Origin: JAPLJC01 sp963697965
Lineage (GTDB): Bacteria; Desulfobacterota; Desulfobaccia; Desulfobaccales; 0-14-0-80-60-11
DNA: 64,000 bases
Direction: 5' to 3'
NCBI GenBank assembly: GCA_963697965.1
Contig: OY969108.1
Location: forward strand, 1,302,001 to 1,366,000
A program made the translations under genes and the position numbers. Positions within the stretch are counted from its first letter, which is position 1; each line of letters begins with the position of its first letter. Shown in pieces: positions 1 to 8,020 of the stretch. The notes beneath the pieces were generated by a model that saw only the letters and a program-made list of their open reading frames with translations, ran no database searches and was not told the DNA's origin.

Positions 1-1
1 A

Positions 2-214
2 CTAGGCGTGCAGGCTAGGCAGGACCTTCTGCCCATCCAGCCGGGAGACGTCCCCGCCACCTATGCGGATATTGACAGGGCCAGGGAGAAGCTCGGTTTT
101 CAACCCACGACCTCCATCGAGGTGGGGGTCCACCGGTTCGTGCAGTGGTACCTGGACTATCACAGGCAGGCCGGGGCAAATGAGGCCAATATCACCCTTG
201 GAAGCAAAGGATAG
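2..214 (+). CDS. C-terminal end of an NAD-dependent nucleotide-sugar epimerase (UDP-glucuronate 4-epimerase-like), cut by the window edge
   Basis: Only about the last 70 residues are in the window; the reading frame is open to the left edge. The stretch QPGDVPATYADID followed by a G-F-x-P-x-T turn and a final FVQWYLDY helix is the usual C-terminus of extended short-chain dehydrogenases of the UDP-glucuronate 4-epimerase (CapI) group. That enzyme makes UDP-galacturonate for surface polysaccharide. The gene ends 8 bases before wbpA, so the two are probably co-transcribed. The sub-family call rests on the tail only, and a closely related epimerase is possible. Confidence 0.75.
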   Translation, partial: LGVQARQDLLPIQPGDVPATYADIDRAREKLGFQPTTSIEVGVHRFVQWYLDYHRQAGANEANITLGSKG

Positions 215-222
215 CCCCACGT

Positions 223-1536
223 ATGGATTTGCTGGCTAAGATCAGGGATAACCAGGCATTGGTGGGCATCATCGGCCTGGGGTACGTGGGACTGCCACTG
301 GTGCTGCGCTTTTGCCAGGCAGGATTCCGGGTCCTTGGGTTCGACACGGATGACCGCAAGGTGGAGGCCCTAAACCGGGGGGAATCCTACATCATGCACA
401 TCCCGTCGGCCCGCCTGGGGGAACTGCTGAAATCCCGGAATGGCCGGCAATTCGAGGCGACTTCAGAGATGGCTCGCCTGGGGGAACCTGATGTCCTGAT
501 CATCTGCGTGCCTACCCCGCTCACGCCCAAGCGGGAGCCGGACCTGCGTTATATTACCTCCACAACCCGGCAGATTGCCGCAGCCCTGCGACCCGGGCAG
601 CTGATTTCCCTTGAATCCACCACTTATCCCGGTACGACCGCGGAATTGGTCTTGCCTATGCTCAGCGGCGATCTCCAAGTGGGCCGCGATTTCTATCTGG
701 TCTTCTCGCCGGAACGGGAGGACCCGGGGAATGCCGAGTTTGAGGTGCGCACCATTCCCAAGGTGGTGGGCGGCATCACCCCGGCCTGCCGGGACCACGG
801 AGTAGCTCTTTATGGCAAAGTGATCGACCGGGTCATCCCGGTTTCCTCCACCCAGGCGGCGGAGATGAGCAAGTTGCTGGAAAACATTTACCGGGCGGTG
901 AACATCGCCCTGGTGAACGAACTGAAGATGCTTTGCCTGCGTATGGGGGTCGATATTTTTGAAGTAATTGACGCCTCCAAGACCAAGCCCTTCGGTTTCC
1001 AAGCCTTTTATCCCGGCCCGGGCCTGGGAGGGCACTGCATTCCCATCGATCCTTTCTACCTGACCTGGAAGGCCCGGGAGTATGACTTTTCCACCCGCTT
1101 CATCGAACTGGCCGGGGACATCAACAGCAACATGCCCTATTTTGTGGCGCAGCGGGTGTCCGAGGTCCTGAATAAATACGCCTTGCCTCTGAAAGGGGCC
1201 CGCATCCTGGTGTTGGGCATTGCCTACAAGAAAGATGTGGATGACCACCGGGAATCACCGGCCTTCAAGATTATCCAACTTTTGAGCAAGGAGGGGGCTG
1301 TTGTTAGCTATAACGATCCCCACATCCCCCACTGCGCCGGGATGCGCCACTATCCGGACTTTGACCTGGAGTCGACGCCCCTTACGGCCGAGACGCTTCA
1401 GGAAGCCGACCTGGTCCTGCTGGTGACGGACCACTCCCACTACGACTACGCCTGGATCGCTTCCCAGGCGCACCTCATCGTGGACACCCGCAACGCCTTC
1501 AAAAATCAGGCAGGCGCCCATATTTACCAAGCCTGA
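223..1536 (+). CDS. wbpA: UDP-N-acetylglucosamine 6-dehydrogenase (nucleotide-sugar dehydrogenase)
   Basis: This enzyme of about 437 residues oxidises the C6 hydroxyl of UDP-GlcNAc to the uronic acid using two NAD+, in the cytoplasm. The N-terminal Rossmann motif GLGYVG is at residues 18-23. The catalytic cysteine is C272 in GGHCIPIDPF, and the C-terminal UDP-binding domain contains GIAYKKDVDDHRESP. The motifs PTPLTPKREPD, SLESTTYPGTT and SPEREDPGN match the WbpA branch rather than the UDP-glucose dehydrogenase branch, as far as I can judge from memory of the family. It follows an epimerase tail by 8 bases, which fits a uronic-acid precursor pair. The length is full. Confidence 0.88.
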   Translation: MDLLAKIRDNQALVGIIGLGYVGLPLVLRFCQAGFRVLGFDTDDRKVEALNRGESYIMHIPSARLGELLKSRNGRQFEATSEMARLGEPDVLIICVPTPLTPKREPDLRYITSTTRQIAAALRPGQLISLESTTYPGTTAELVLPMLSGDLQVGRDFYLVFSPEREDPGNAEFEVRTIPKVVGGITPACRDHGVALYGKVIDRVIPVSSTQAAEMSKLLENIYRAVNIALVNELKMLCLRMGVDIFEVIDASKTKPFGFQAFYPGPGLGGHCIPIDPFYLTWKAREYDFSTRFIELAGDINSNMPYFVAQRVSEVLNKYALPLKGARILVLGIAYKKDVDDHRESPAFKIIQLLSKEGAVVSYNDPHIPHCAGMRHYPDFDLESTPLTAETLQEADLVLLVTDHSHYDYAWIASQAHLIVDTRNAFKNQAGAHIYQA

Positions 1537-1691
1537 TATCTGCCTGGAAATCAAACCGACTGATTTCGATGCGCTTGGGTTACCGAGCCGATGGGTGCGG
1601 GGTGAGGGCCGCGGTGGGCAGGGCGGCTCATGGGCCGGAGTATTCTTATTGCCCGGGGTTTGAAATTTGAGGGCAGGGGTTAAAGTCGGGC

Positions 1692-1813
1692 ATAAATTAC
1701 CGTACCAAGCTGGCGGCGAGGACCATCGCCGATATATACAAAGAACGCTGGCAGATCGAGATCTTCTTCCGGCTGGCCGATGTCTGCCCCGAAGCCGCGG
1801 CCACCAATCACTG
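1692..1813 (+). pseudogene. IS4-family transposase remnant
   Basis: A short open frame reads YRTKLAARTIADIYKERWQIE and continues IFFRLAD. The signature is A-x-TIA-x-IY-x-RWQIE-x-FF, which surrounds the third catalytic acidic residue (YREK-type region) of IS4-family transposases. Both ends are missing and the frame closes at a stop at 1811-1813. It sits directly beside a tRNA remnant, in a scar region with no intact gene. Confidence 0.7.
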
Positions 1814-1831
1814 ATAATCTCTGCCTAAAAA

Positions 1832-1880
1832 TTGGTTGAGCTGCGGGGAGTTGAACCCCGGACCTCTTGAATGCCATTCA
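1832..1880 (-). other. 3' half of a tRNA-Ala (anticodon GGC): attachment-site type remnant
   Basis: Read on the minus strand, the segment gives a 7-base anticodon loop ATGGCAT (T33, anticodon GGC) followed by the 3' strand TCAAG. It continues with a five-base variable loop, a T arm with stem CGGGG/CCCCG around TTCAACT, an acceptor 3' strand and ACCA. The 5' half (acceptor, D arm and most of the anticodon 5' strand) is absent; the upstream sequence does not fold as a tRNA. A truncated 3' tRNA half is the classic footprint of a tyrosine-integrase element. An integrase relic lies about 2.1 kb away. Confidence 0.8.
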
Positions 1881-2444
1881 GGGCAAGGGGGAATCGGGAG
1901 AAGTAGACACAACCGCTATTTCACTGAAATTACTATAAAAAATGTGTATAAGCATTATAATGGAACTGGCCTAAAAATACCTCTATTAAGGGGTAAATGG
2001 TAAACATTTGGTAAACGAAAAAAATCGGCGGGGCCAGTGGGAATCATTGGCCCCGCTATACCTCCATCCCACGGCCCCGCCTTGCACCGCATATTTTTTC
2101 GGCCAGAAGATCAAAACTCCCGCTATGACAACTCCCCCCTGGCCAATATGACCTGTACAGGAAATTTTTGATTTTTCAATGAGAAGTTCGACCAAAAAAT
2201 GACGCCAGGACCTGAGATATGCGTACGATTGCCCATCAGAACCAATTTCTGCGGTGAGTAACTAGGCGATCTCCAGCAGTACCCGAAACACGCCAGAACC
2301 AACATTATAGGGACGAGATGCCCAAGAGGTGAAGGTGGATAACCAACGATCTTCGACCTTGACTCTGGCTTCAATAAATAAAAGTGTCTTTACAAAAATA
2401 CGTTAAAGCGACATTTAATTATTTATGATTAAAGAAATTTATGC

Positions 2445-2480
2445 AAAAAGCAAGCCCGCCGCGAGCTGGGACGGAAAGCC
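2445..2480 (+). other. Truncated GEMM-I riboswitch relic
   Basis: The bases resemble the 5' half of the GEMM aptamers found near 61.6-62.2 kb. An AAAGC-A-GCCC entry strand is followed by a stem closed by a GNRA loop (GCGA) and then GCTGGGACGGAAAGCC, which is nearly identical to the aptamer at 62177-62246. The second half of the aptamer is replaced by CTGTGGC-GG-TTTTTATAATGA, which matches the 3' end of the IS1595 transposase gene. The GCCCGCC/GGCGGGC inverted repeat followed by TTTTT (2453-2495) could now act as a simple terminator. Confidence 0.5.
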
Positions 2481-2536
2481 TGTGGCGGGCTTTTTATAAT
2501 GAACCTAAATTTTTTTTACCAATTTCTCGAGAGGGC

Positions 2537-2565
2537 TTGACAGCTTTTACCATCTGCACTAGATT
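2537..2565 (+). promoter_or_regulatory. Sigma-70 type promoter inside the dispersed repeat
   Basis: TTGACA at 2537-2542, a 17-base spacer and TAGATT at 2560-2565. The equivalent TTGACA box precedes riboswitches at about 45.6 and 62.3 kb. Nothing recognisable lies immediately downstream; the next gene is the radical-SAM gene about 290 bases away. Confidence 0.45.
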
Positions 2566-2854
2566 ATTCAAATTGTCCATGTGGCCTCCGCTTTTCCTCT
2601 GGCACACCAGTAGCGGTCAATGCTGGCCCGGGGTCCTTTGGCTTATCAGCCAGATACCATCAGGTCGCCGAGGAATTTGTATACTCTAACTCTAGATTAA
2701 CTTGACTATCCGCCCTAATTTCAGTAAAAAAACTCCACTGGAGACAATGTGGCTTTGAGTGATGATCGTATTTAAGCCTTCCCTCGGGGCAAGATGTCCC
2801 CAAAACCTCGTTGTGACAGAAACAGCTATAGATGAGGCATAATCCCAGTTTAGA

Positions 2855-3808
2855 TTGGCATGGCTGAGTATGCAGCAAAAACATGAGAAATTACCTATAT
2901 CGTATTGGAGCCGCTACTTTAAATTAGTGTTAAGGTATGGCTCTTTAAGAAAAATTGTAAATTGTTGTGGAGCTTTTTTAAATTTCTTTATAGGTAAATC
3001 TAAGATATCCACAATGCCGGTATTTCTAAAATGTGAAATTAGTAGACAATGTTATGTATTATGCAAATATTGTCCACAAAAAAAAGAATCCATTTTTTAT
3101 CCATTTACATTATATAAAAATCTTATTGACAAACTCAGGGATTATATCTTTTTAGTTTCACTATATGACGTAGGTGAACCGCTTCATAACGAGAAATTGA
3201 TAGAATATATTCAATATGCCCATTCCCACAATATTGGGACCATCATATCGACATCTCTTTCAGTAAATAAGCCAGATAATTTTTGGAGAGACCTTGTATT
3301 ATCCGGCTTGGACTATATTATATTAGGTATAGATGGTGTAACAGAAGCAGTGTATAAAAAATACAGGACCCAAGGTGATCTTAACCTCGTCTTTGCAAAT
3401 CTTGGAAAATTACTGCACTACAAGGCTGCATTATCAAGCAAATTGATCGTTGAATGGCAAATGATCGATCTTCCATGGAATAAAGAAGAACAAAGAATTG
3501 CTTCTAAAATAGCCAAGGATATTGGTTGCGATAAATTTAGAATTATCAAGGAAGATATGCTAATAAGAAATAGGTATAAAAAGGAGAATATTATTAGAAA
3601 TCGTAATTGCTTGTTATCGTATATTGTATTTATTGTAGATGCATATAATCAGGTAAAACCATGTTATAAAATATACAATAATGAGATGGCCGTCGGAAAT
3701 TTAGATGAAAATGACTTTGAGGGGATTTGGAACAGTGACGAAATGGCCAAGATAAGAGACAAAAAAAGAATAATAAATAGAGTTCATTGCAACATATGTC
3801 AGGAATAA
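2855..3808 (+). CDS. Radical SAM protein with a short C-terminal Cys cluster
   Basis: About 317 residues, strongly AT-rich compared with its neighbours. The radical-SAM cluster motif is CYVLCKYC (C-x3-C-x2-C), followed by DVGEPLHNEKL, the usual G-E-P region. A C-terminal region has a Cys in KPCYKIY and CNICQE at the end, like a reduced SPASM domain that would bind an auxiliary cluster. Such proteins modify peptides or sugars; the substrate cannot be read from the sequence. An alternative start is the ATG at 2870. It lies alone between a tRNA remnant and an integrase remnant, so it is probably cargo of a decayed integrated element. Confidence 0.8.
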   Translation: MAWLSMQQKHEKLPISYWSRYFKLVLRYGSLRKIVNCCGAFLNFFIGKSKISTMPVFLKCEISRQCYVLCKYCPQKKESIFYPFTLYKNLIDKLRDYIFLVSLYDVGEPLHNEKLIEYIQYAHSHNIGTIISTSLSVNKPDNFWRDLVLSGLDYIILGIDGVTEAVYKKYRTQGDLNLVFANLGKLLHYKAALSSKLIVEWQMIDLPWNKEEQRIASKIAKDIGCDKFRIIKEDMLIRNRYKKENIIRNRNCLLSYIVFIVDAYNQVKPCYKIYNNEMAVGNLDENDFEGIWNSDEMAKIRDKKRIINRVHCNICQE

Positions 3809-3975
3809 TAAGAAATGAATTGACAATGTAATTACCATTCATCTGGAGGACCGGCATTCGCTGGTTCGGGGTGACTAACCAGATCCTCATCTGCGCTGTA
3901 TGTCTTAGATCATGACAGGTCATCCCTCTATTTTTGCACAGCGGCAGGCTGCCCGCAAAACCTCACGGATAGAAC

Positions 3976-4101
3976 TTATAGCCAAAGCCGCCGGGCCACC
4001 CCTTCAATGGTCTTGGAATCCTCTGGCCGTAACTGAATAAATCCTTCCTTCAACTCCACCAGCGCCCAAGTCAGGTTAAGAATCTCGCCTTGCCTCATAG
4101 C
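3976..4101 (-). pseudogene. Tyrosine recombinase (phage-type integrase) fragment
   Basis: The minus-strand frame reads MRQGEILNLTW followed by ELKEGFIQLRPEDSKT. This is the region around the first catalytic arginine (G-MRxGEIL-LTW) and the following beta strands of tyrosine integrases. The catalytic His-x-x-Arg and Tyr regions and the N-terminal domain are missing. With the tRNA-Ala remnant at 1832-1880 it indicates an old site-specific integration. Confidence 0.75.
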
Positions 4102-4150
4102 GGTTTGGTAGCATTTTATGATAGAAGGTGATTGCTGGGAGGATAAAGAA

Positions 4151-5077
4151 ATGAGCCAGAAAATATTGGTGACGGGCGGAGCCGGCTTTATCGGTTCCCA
4201 TATAGCCGACCAATTGGTGGCCGAAGGCCACGAAGTGGCAGTAATGGACAACCTGAGCACCGGCAGGTTGGAAAACGTCCCACCGTCAGTTCATTTCATG
4301 CATTTGGACATCAAAAGTCAAGAGGCCTTTGATTTCGTCCGCGGGTGGCTGCCGCAAGTGATTGTGCATCTGGCGGCCCAGATGAGTGTGCAGACATCGG
4401 TGAGCGATCCGGTGGGGGACGCCCGGGAAAATATCCTGGGCTCCTTAAACCTTTTCCAGGCCGCAGCCCAGTCGGGAGTGGAGAAAATCATTTTCTCTTC
4501 CACCGGGGGAGCCATCTATGGAGACGAGGCGCCGGTGCCGGCCCGGGAGACGGACCCGGCCCGGCCGGAGTCCCCTTATGGCATCGCCAAGATGGCGGTG
4601 GAGCACTATCTCCGTTTTTTTTCCCGCCAATACCGGATCATTCCTGTATCCCTGCGCTACGCCAATGTCTATGGCCCCCGTCAGAATGGCCTGGGAGAAG
4701 CCGGAGTGGTGGCCATTTTTATTGAGAAATTCTTGGCAGGGCATCAGGCGGTTATCAACGGCGACGGTCTCCAGACCCGGGATTTCGTCTATGTGGCCGA
4801 CGTGGTGGCAGCCAACCTGCTGGCCCTAAACTATCCCAGCGCCGGTGTTTTCAATATCGGGACAGGCCAGGAGACCGATATCTGCACTATCGCCCGGAAG
4901 CTCCAGGACCTCACCGGCTCCTCTCTAAACCCGACCCACGGCCCAGCCAAGCCGGGGGAACAGCGCCGCAGCTCCTTGAGCAGCCGGCTAGCCGAGGGTG
5001 ATTTGGGCTGGCGCCCCCGAGTGAGCCTGGACGAGGGCCTGGGGCGCACAGTGGCATCCTTCCGGGAGCGCCAATAA
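4151..5077 (+). CDS. NAD-dependent epimerase/dehydratase (UDP-glucose 4-epimerase-like)
   Basis: An extended short-chain dehydrogenase of 308 residues. It has the Rossmann motif GGAGFIGSHIAD at the N-terminus, the active-site Tyr-x-x-x-Lys in SPYGIAKMAVE, and a typical NVYGPRQN loop. The start at 4151 is chosen because GGGAGGA lies about 9 bases upstream; an in-frame ATG at 4118 would add an unrelated leader that overlaps integrase-relic sequence. It probably interconverts UDP-sugars for the neighbouring polysaccharide genes. The exact epimer specificity cannot be assigned. The protease gene follows after 22 bases. Confidence 0.85.
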   Translation: MSQKILVTGGAGFIGSHIADQLVAEGHEVAVMDNLSTGRLENVPPSVHFMHLDIKSQEAFDFVRGWLPQVIVHLAAQMSVQTSVSDPVGDARENILGSLNLFQAAAQSGVEKIIFSSTGGAIYGDEAPVPARETDPARPESPYGIAKMAVEHYLRFFSRQYRIIPVSLRYANVYGPRQNGLGEAGVVAIFIEKFLAGHQAVINGDGLQTRDFVYVADVVAANLLALNYPSAGVFNIGTGQETDICTIARKLQDLTGSSLNPTHGPAKPGEQRRSSLSSRLAEGDLGWRPRVSLDEGLGRTVASFRERQ

Positions 5078-5099
5078 GATCCTGAGGAGGAAAGTTTTA

Positions 5100-5897
5100 A
5101 TGAAACGGCGCCACGCATTCGCGGGAATCTTGGCCCTCTTTTGTCTTGGTCTATTGGCAAGGCAGGGTCTGCCTCAGGAAAATCTGTCCCAGCTAATTAA
5201 GAGGATCCAACCAGCAGTCGTTACCATAATCGGCTATGATGCCAATGGCAAGGAAATCAAAATTGGCAGCGGGTTCTTATTAGATAATGAGGGTCATGTC
5301 ATCACCTGTGTCCATGTCATTTCGGGTGTCGCCAGGGCAGAGGTGAAAATGCCGAATGGTATGCGCTACCCGCTCAAGACCTTGGTAGCTGAGGATTTAA
5401 CCGCTGACCTCGTTAAGCTCTCTGTTGATGGCCTCCGGGGTAATCCTGCTTATCTGCCCATATCCAAAACGTTGCCGGAAGTCGGAGACCGAGTGGTGGT
5501 TGTGGGTAGCCCATTGGGACTGGAAGAAACGGTGAGCGACGGCATGGTGTCGGGGATCCGTATCGTCCGGGGCCGTGGGCAAATCCTCCAAATATCTGCA
5601 CCCGTTTCTGCGGGCTCCAGCGGTGGACCGGTGGTCAACCTTAAAGGGGAGGTGGTTGGGGTGGCCATGTTTCAGATGAGCAAAGGTCAAAATCTTAATT
5701 TTGCCATCCCTGGAATCCGGGTGCTCGCTTTGCGTGATGGCCCTCCCAGACCTTTGACGACTCAGGAAAAAGAGGTGCAGCCAGCGCAGCCAGCGCCTCC
5801 TGGCCTGGGACCATCCCTGCCCCCCCGGCCGAAAGTCCTCGTGGCGCCGCCAAAGTTGCAATGGCCCCCCACAGAACCAGCGCCTCAACCTCAGTGA
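5100..5897 (+). CDS. Secreted trypsin-like (HtrA/S1C) serine protease without PDZ domain
   Basis: An N-terminal hydrophobic signal segment (residues 5-22) precedes a chymotrypsin-fold protease. The triad is visible: His72 in TCVHVI, Asp103 in TADLVKL and Ser174 in AGSSGGPVV. The usual C-terminal PDZ domains of DegP/DegQ are absent. The protein ends in about 50 Pro-rich residues (QPAQPAPP and similar), which may be a linker or wall-spanning tail. A good ribosome site, GAGGAGG, lies just upstream. It is likely periplasmic; a role in envelope quality control or in processing sorted proteins is inference. Confidence 0.85.
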   Translation: MKRRHAFAGILALFCLGLLARQGLPQENLSQLIKRIQPAVVTIIGYDANGKEIKIGSGFLLDNEGHVITCVHVISGVARAEVKMPNGMRYPLKTLVAEDLTADLVKLSVDGLRGNPAYLPISKTLPEVGDRVVVVGSPLGLEETVSDGMVSGIRIVRGRGQILQISAPVSAGSSGGPVVNLKGEVVGVAMFQMSKGQNLNFAIPGIRVLALRDGPPRPLTTQEKEVQPAQPAPPGLGPSLPPRPKVLVAPPKLQWPPTEPAPQPQ

Positions 5898-6090
5898 CCA
5901 CAACCATAGGGGCTGCGGATGGTATTGAAGGATCGTGGTGGAGTTGGTGCTCCTTGACATAAACCCCATTTTAACTAAACATGCAAAAACTGCTGGGGCA
6001 GGTCATAATTTTGTTTCTGTCATGATTTTCCCAGGTCGATAGCAAGAGGTCCGTATATCTGCAGCATATAAGGATTCCCGAAATATCTGG

Positions 6091-6141
6091 GCCAAAAACC
6101 ATTTTTAACTGCGATGGCAGAAGCTGCTGCATAATCTCGGC
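6091..6141 (+). repeat. Member of a ~50-bp dispersed repeat family
   Basis: The core CCATTTTT-ACTGCG-TGGC followed 10-15 bases later by GC-TAATCTCGG recurs at 55774-55822 (plus) and 46121-46170 (minus). A weaker copy is at 26755-26795. All lie between genes. The stretch 5898-6592 contains this repeat and the next one, and otherwise no gene that I can recognise. Confidence 0.6.
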
Positions 6142-6209
6142 TAAATATAGAGGAGAACTGCGGCTCGGGGTGGACCCCATCTTTTGGCCCCATTAATCCT
6201 GCCAGGCTG

Positions 6210-6315
6210 AAACCTCTGGGAAAGTCCTCTTTTTGTCATCCTCAACGAAGTGAAGGATCTCAACTCACTAAAAATACTAGATTCTTCGCTTCGCGCAGAA
6301 TGACATTTTTGGGGG
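6210..6315 (+). repeat. REP/MITE-like inverted repeat of the GTCATTCTGAG...GAATGAC type
   Basis: GTCATCCT followed by CGAAG-GAAGGATCTC pairs with the later AGATTCTTCGCTTCG and AGAATGAC, giving a long imperfect hairpin. A second copy lies in the opposite orientation at about 59470-59595, including flanking ACCTCTG-GAAAGTCC. Elements with this sequence are a familiar intergenic repeat in many environmental bacterial genomes, from memory. No coding capacity. Confidence 0.75.
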
Positions 6316-6592
6316 AACCGAGGTTTTGCAACAGCTCCTTGACCCTCGACCCTTGCACTTTTAATTTTGAATTATCGGGGTGAAGCACCCCCGGGCTGCA
6401 GCGCGGCTTTTCGGAACCCCCTTTCGCAGTTGACCAGGATCGTGGTCTTCTGGTAGATTAAGGTGCAAAATATCTAAAAAGGTTTAACATTAGGCTGTAT
6501 ATCTGGGCAAATGACGTCCGCAGGAACCTATTTCCGGACCGTTTTCTGCTGCGGGTCGAGGGCCCGGTCCAGGGATATGCCGAGGGTGGCCG

Positions 6593-7084
6593 GTGAATAA
6601 AGACGACGCGCAAGAATTCGAGTCCCTGATCCCCGGGGTGGTCTGCCGGCCGCTTGAGGTTCACCAGGATGAGCGGGGCTGGCTGGCGGAAATTTTCCGC
6701 CAGGATGAGCTCCCCCCGGATAATATCCCGGTAATGGCCTATATCTCCGTGACCCATCCCGGGGTGGGACGGGGCCCCCATGCCCATCACCGGCAAACCG
6801 ACCTCTTCTGTTTTCCCGGTCCGGGGGAGTTTCGGGTCATGGTGTGGGACCAGCGGCCCGAGAGCCCTGCTTTCGGCTTGCGCCAGGAGTTTATCCTGGG
6901 GGAGAATTCCCCGGGCCTCATCATCATTCCACCGGGGGTGGTGCACGGCTACCGGAATCTCAGTGATCGGCCGGGCCTGGTGTGCAACTTCGCCAACCGT
7001 CTCTACCGGGGACCGGGCCGCCAGGAGCCGGTGGATGAGATCCGCTTTGAGGACACCCCCGACTCGCCTTTCCGCCTAAAGTGA
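6593..7084 (+). CDS. dTDP-4-dehydrorhamnose 3,5-epimerase-like cupin
   Basis: A protein of 163 residues with the RmlC jelly-roll layout: an N-terminal P-L-x-V-H-x-DERGWLAEIFR strand, then GPHAHHRQTDLF where classical RmlC has RGLHYQ. It continues with VWDQRPESPAFG and the IIIPPGVVHGYRNL strand. It starts at GTG with GAGGG upstream. The changed active-site motif means it may be a related dTDP-sugar 3,5- or 3,4-isomerase rather than true RmlC. It sits upstream of rfbD and rfbB, which supports a dTDP-deoxysugar role. Confidence 0.75.
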   Translation: MNKDDAQEFESLIPGVVCRPLEVHQDERGWLAEIFRQDELPPDNIPVMAYISVTHPGVGRGPHAHHRQTDLFCFPGPGEFRVMVWDQRPESPAFGLRQEFILGENSPGLIIIPPGVVHGYRNLSDRPGLVCNFANRLYRGPGRQEPVDEIRFEDTPDSPFRLK

Positions 7085-7159
7085 GGCAAACTGCGGGGCT
7101 GGCGTCATGCCTTTAGGAAAATTCCCAAAACCGCAATCAACAAGCCGAAGACCTGCATT

Positions 7160-8020
7160 ATGAAATTATTGATCGCCGGCGCGGCCGGCCAGTTGGGACA
7201 GGCATTGCTCCGGGAGGCGGCCGCCAGGAACTGGGAGGCGGTGGGTGTCGATTTGGAACATATGGACATCACCGATCCCCGGGCGATCCGGCAGCAGTTG
7301 GCCCGGCACCGGCCGGAAGTGGTGGTGAACGCCGCCGCGGCTACCCGGGTGGACGATCTGGAGCAGGATGCCGACCTGGCCTTGAAGGTCAACGGCCTGG
7401 GGCCGCGCAACCTGGCGGTGGCCTGCCGGCGACTGGGGTGCAAATTGATCCACCTCTCAACCGATTATGTCTTTGACGGGACCCAGGACCGGCCCTACCT
7501 GGAATGGGACGCAACCGGCCCCGTCTCGGTCTATGGCGCCAGCAAGCTCCTGGGGGAGGAACTGGTGCGGCAGCAGTGGACCGATCATTTCATCGTTCGC
7601 ACTGCCTGGCTTTACGGCCTGCCGGGCCCCAACTTCGTCACCGCCATCCTGGCGAAAGGCAGGAGTTTGCAACCGGGACAGGAGATAAAAGTGGTGAATG
7701 ACCAGCGGGGCAGCCCCACCAGCACCCTGGCCCTGGCGCCGCAACTCCTGGCCCTGGCCCAAACCGAGGCCTTCGGCACTTATCACGCCGCCTGCCAGGG
7801 AGAGACCACCTGGTATGAATTTGCCCGCCTGATTCTCGAGACCGCCGGTCTCCGGGCGGCTGTGGCTCCCTGCAGTACTGCCGAATATCCCCGCCCGGCC
7901 CGGCGTCCGGCCAATTCGGTGCTGGCCAACCGCCTCCTGAAGCTCCAGGGTCTGGACCTGATGCCCCACTGGCAGGCGGCCTTCCGGGAGTTCTGGGGGA
8001 TCTTCGGGGAGCAGCTATGA
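7160..8020 (+). CDS. rfbD: dTDP-4-dehydrorhamnose reductase
   Basis: A short-chain reductase of 286 residues: NAD(P)-binding GAAGQLGQALL at the N-terminus, HLSTDYVFDG, and the catalytic Tyr-x-x-x-Lys in VYGASKLLGEEL, then RTAWLYG. These motifs are typical of RmlD, which makes dTDP-L-rhamnose. The 3' end overlaps rfbB by 4 bases (ATGA), a sign of translational coupling. Confidence 0.9.
   Translation: MKLLIAGAAGQLGQALLREAAARNWEAVGVDLEHMDITDPRAIRQQLARHRPEVVVNAAAATRVDDLEQDADLALKVNGLGPRNLAVACRRLGCKLIHLSTDYVFDGTQDRPYLEWDATGPVSVYGASKLLGEELVRQQWTDHFIVRTAWLYGLPGPNFVTAILAKGRSLQPGQEIKVVNDQRGSPTSTLALAPQLLALAQTEAFGTYHAACQGETTWYEFARLILETAGLRAAVAPCSTAEYPRPARRPANSVLANRLLKLQGLDLMPHWQAAFREFWGIFGEQL

Larger units (their letters stand above)
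2255..2565 (+). repeat. Copy 1 of a dispersed ~310-bp imperfect repeat with promoter and riboswitch relic
   Basis: This segment is similar, over nearly its whole length, to the reverse complement of about 45640-45965. Shared blocks in order include GCAGTACC-GAAAC, CGCCAGAAC, AAGAGGTGAA, AACCAACGATCT, GGCTTCAATAAATAAA, AATTATTTATGATTAAAG, GGGACGGAAA-CCTGTGGC, TTATAATGAAC and GGGCTTGACAG. In the second copy the end of the repeat leads straight into a complete GEMM riboswitch. Here the sequence after the promoter does not contain one. The rest of 1890-2850 contains no gene that I can recognise. Confidence 0.7.

Noticed and set aside
463..1248. Long open frame on the minus strand opposite wbpA
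   Set aside because: It is antisense to a gene with intact catalytic motifs, has no recognisable domain and arises from GC-rich codon bias.
2123..2374. Minus-strand 83-codon frame in the scar region
   Set aside because: It coincides with the dispersed repeat and has no ribosome site. The homologous copy at 45.7-45.9 kb does not obviously keep the frame.
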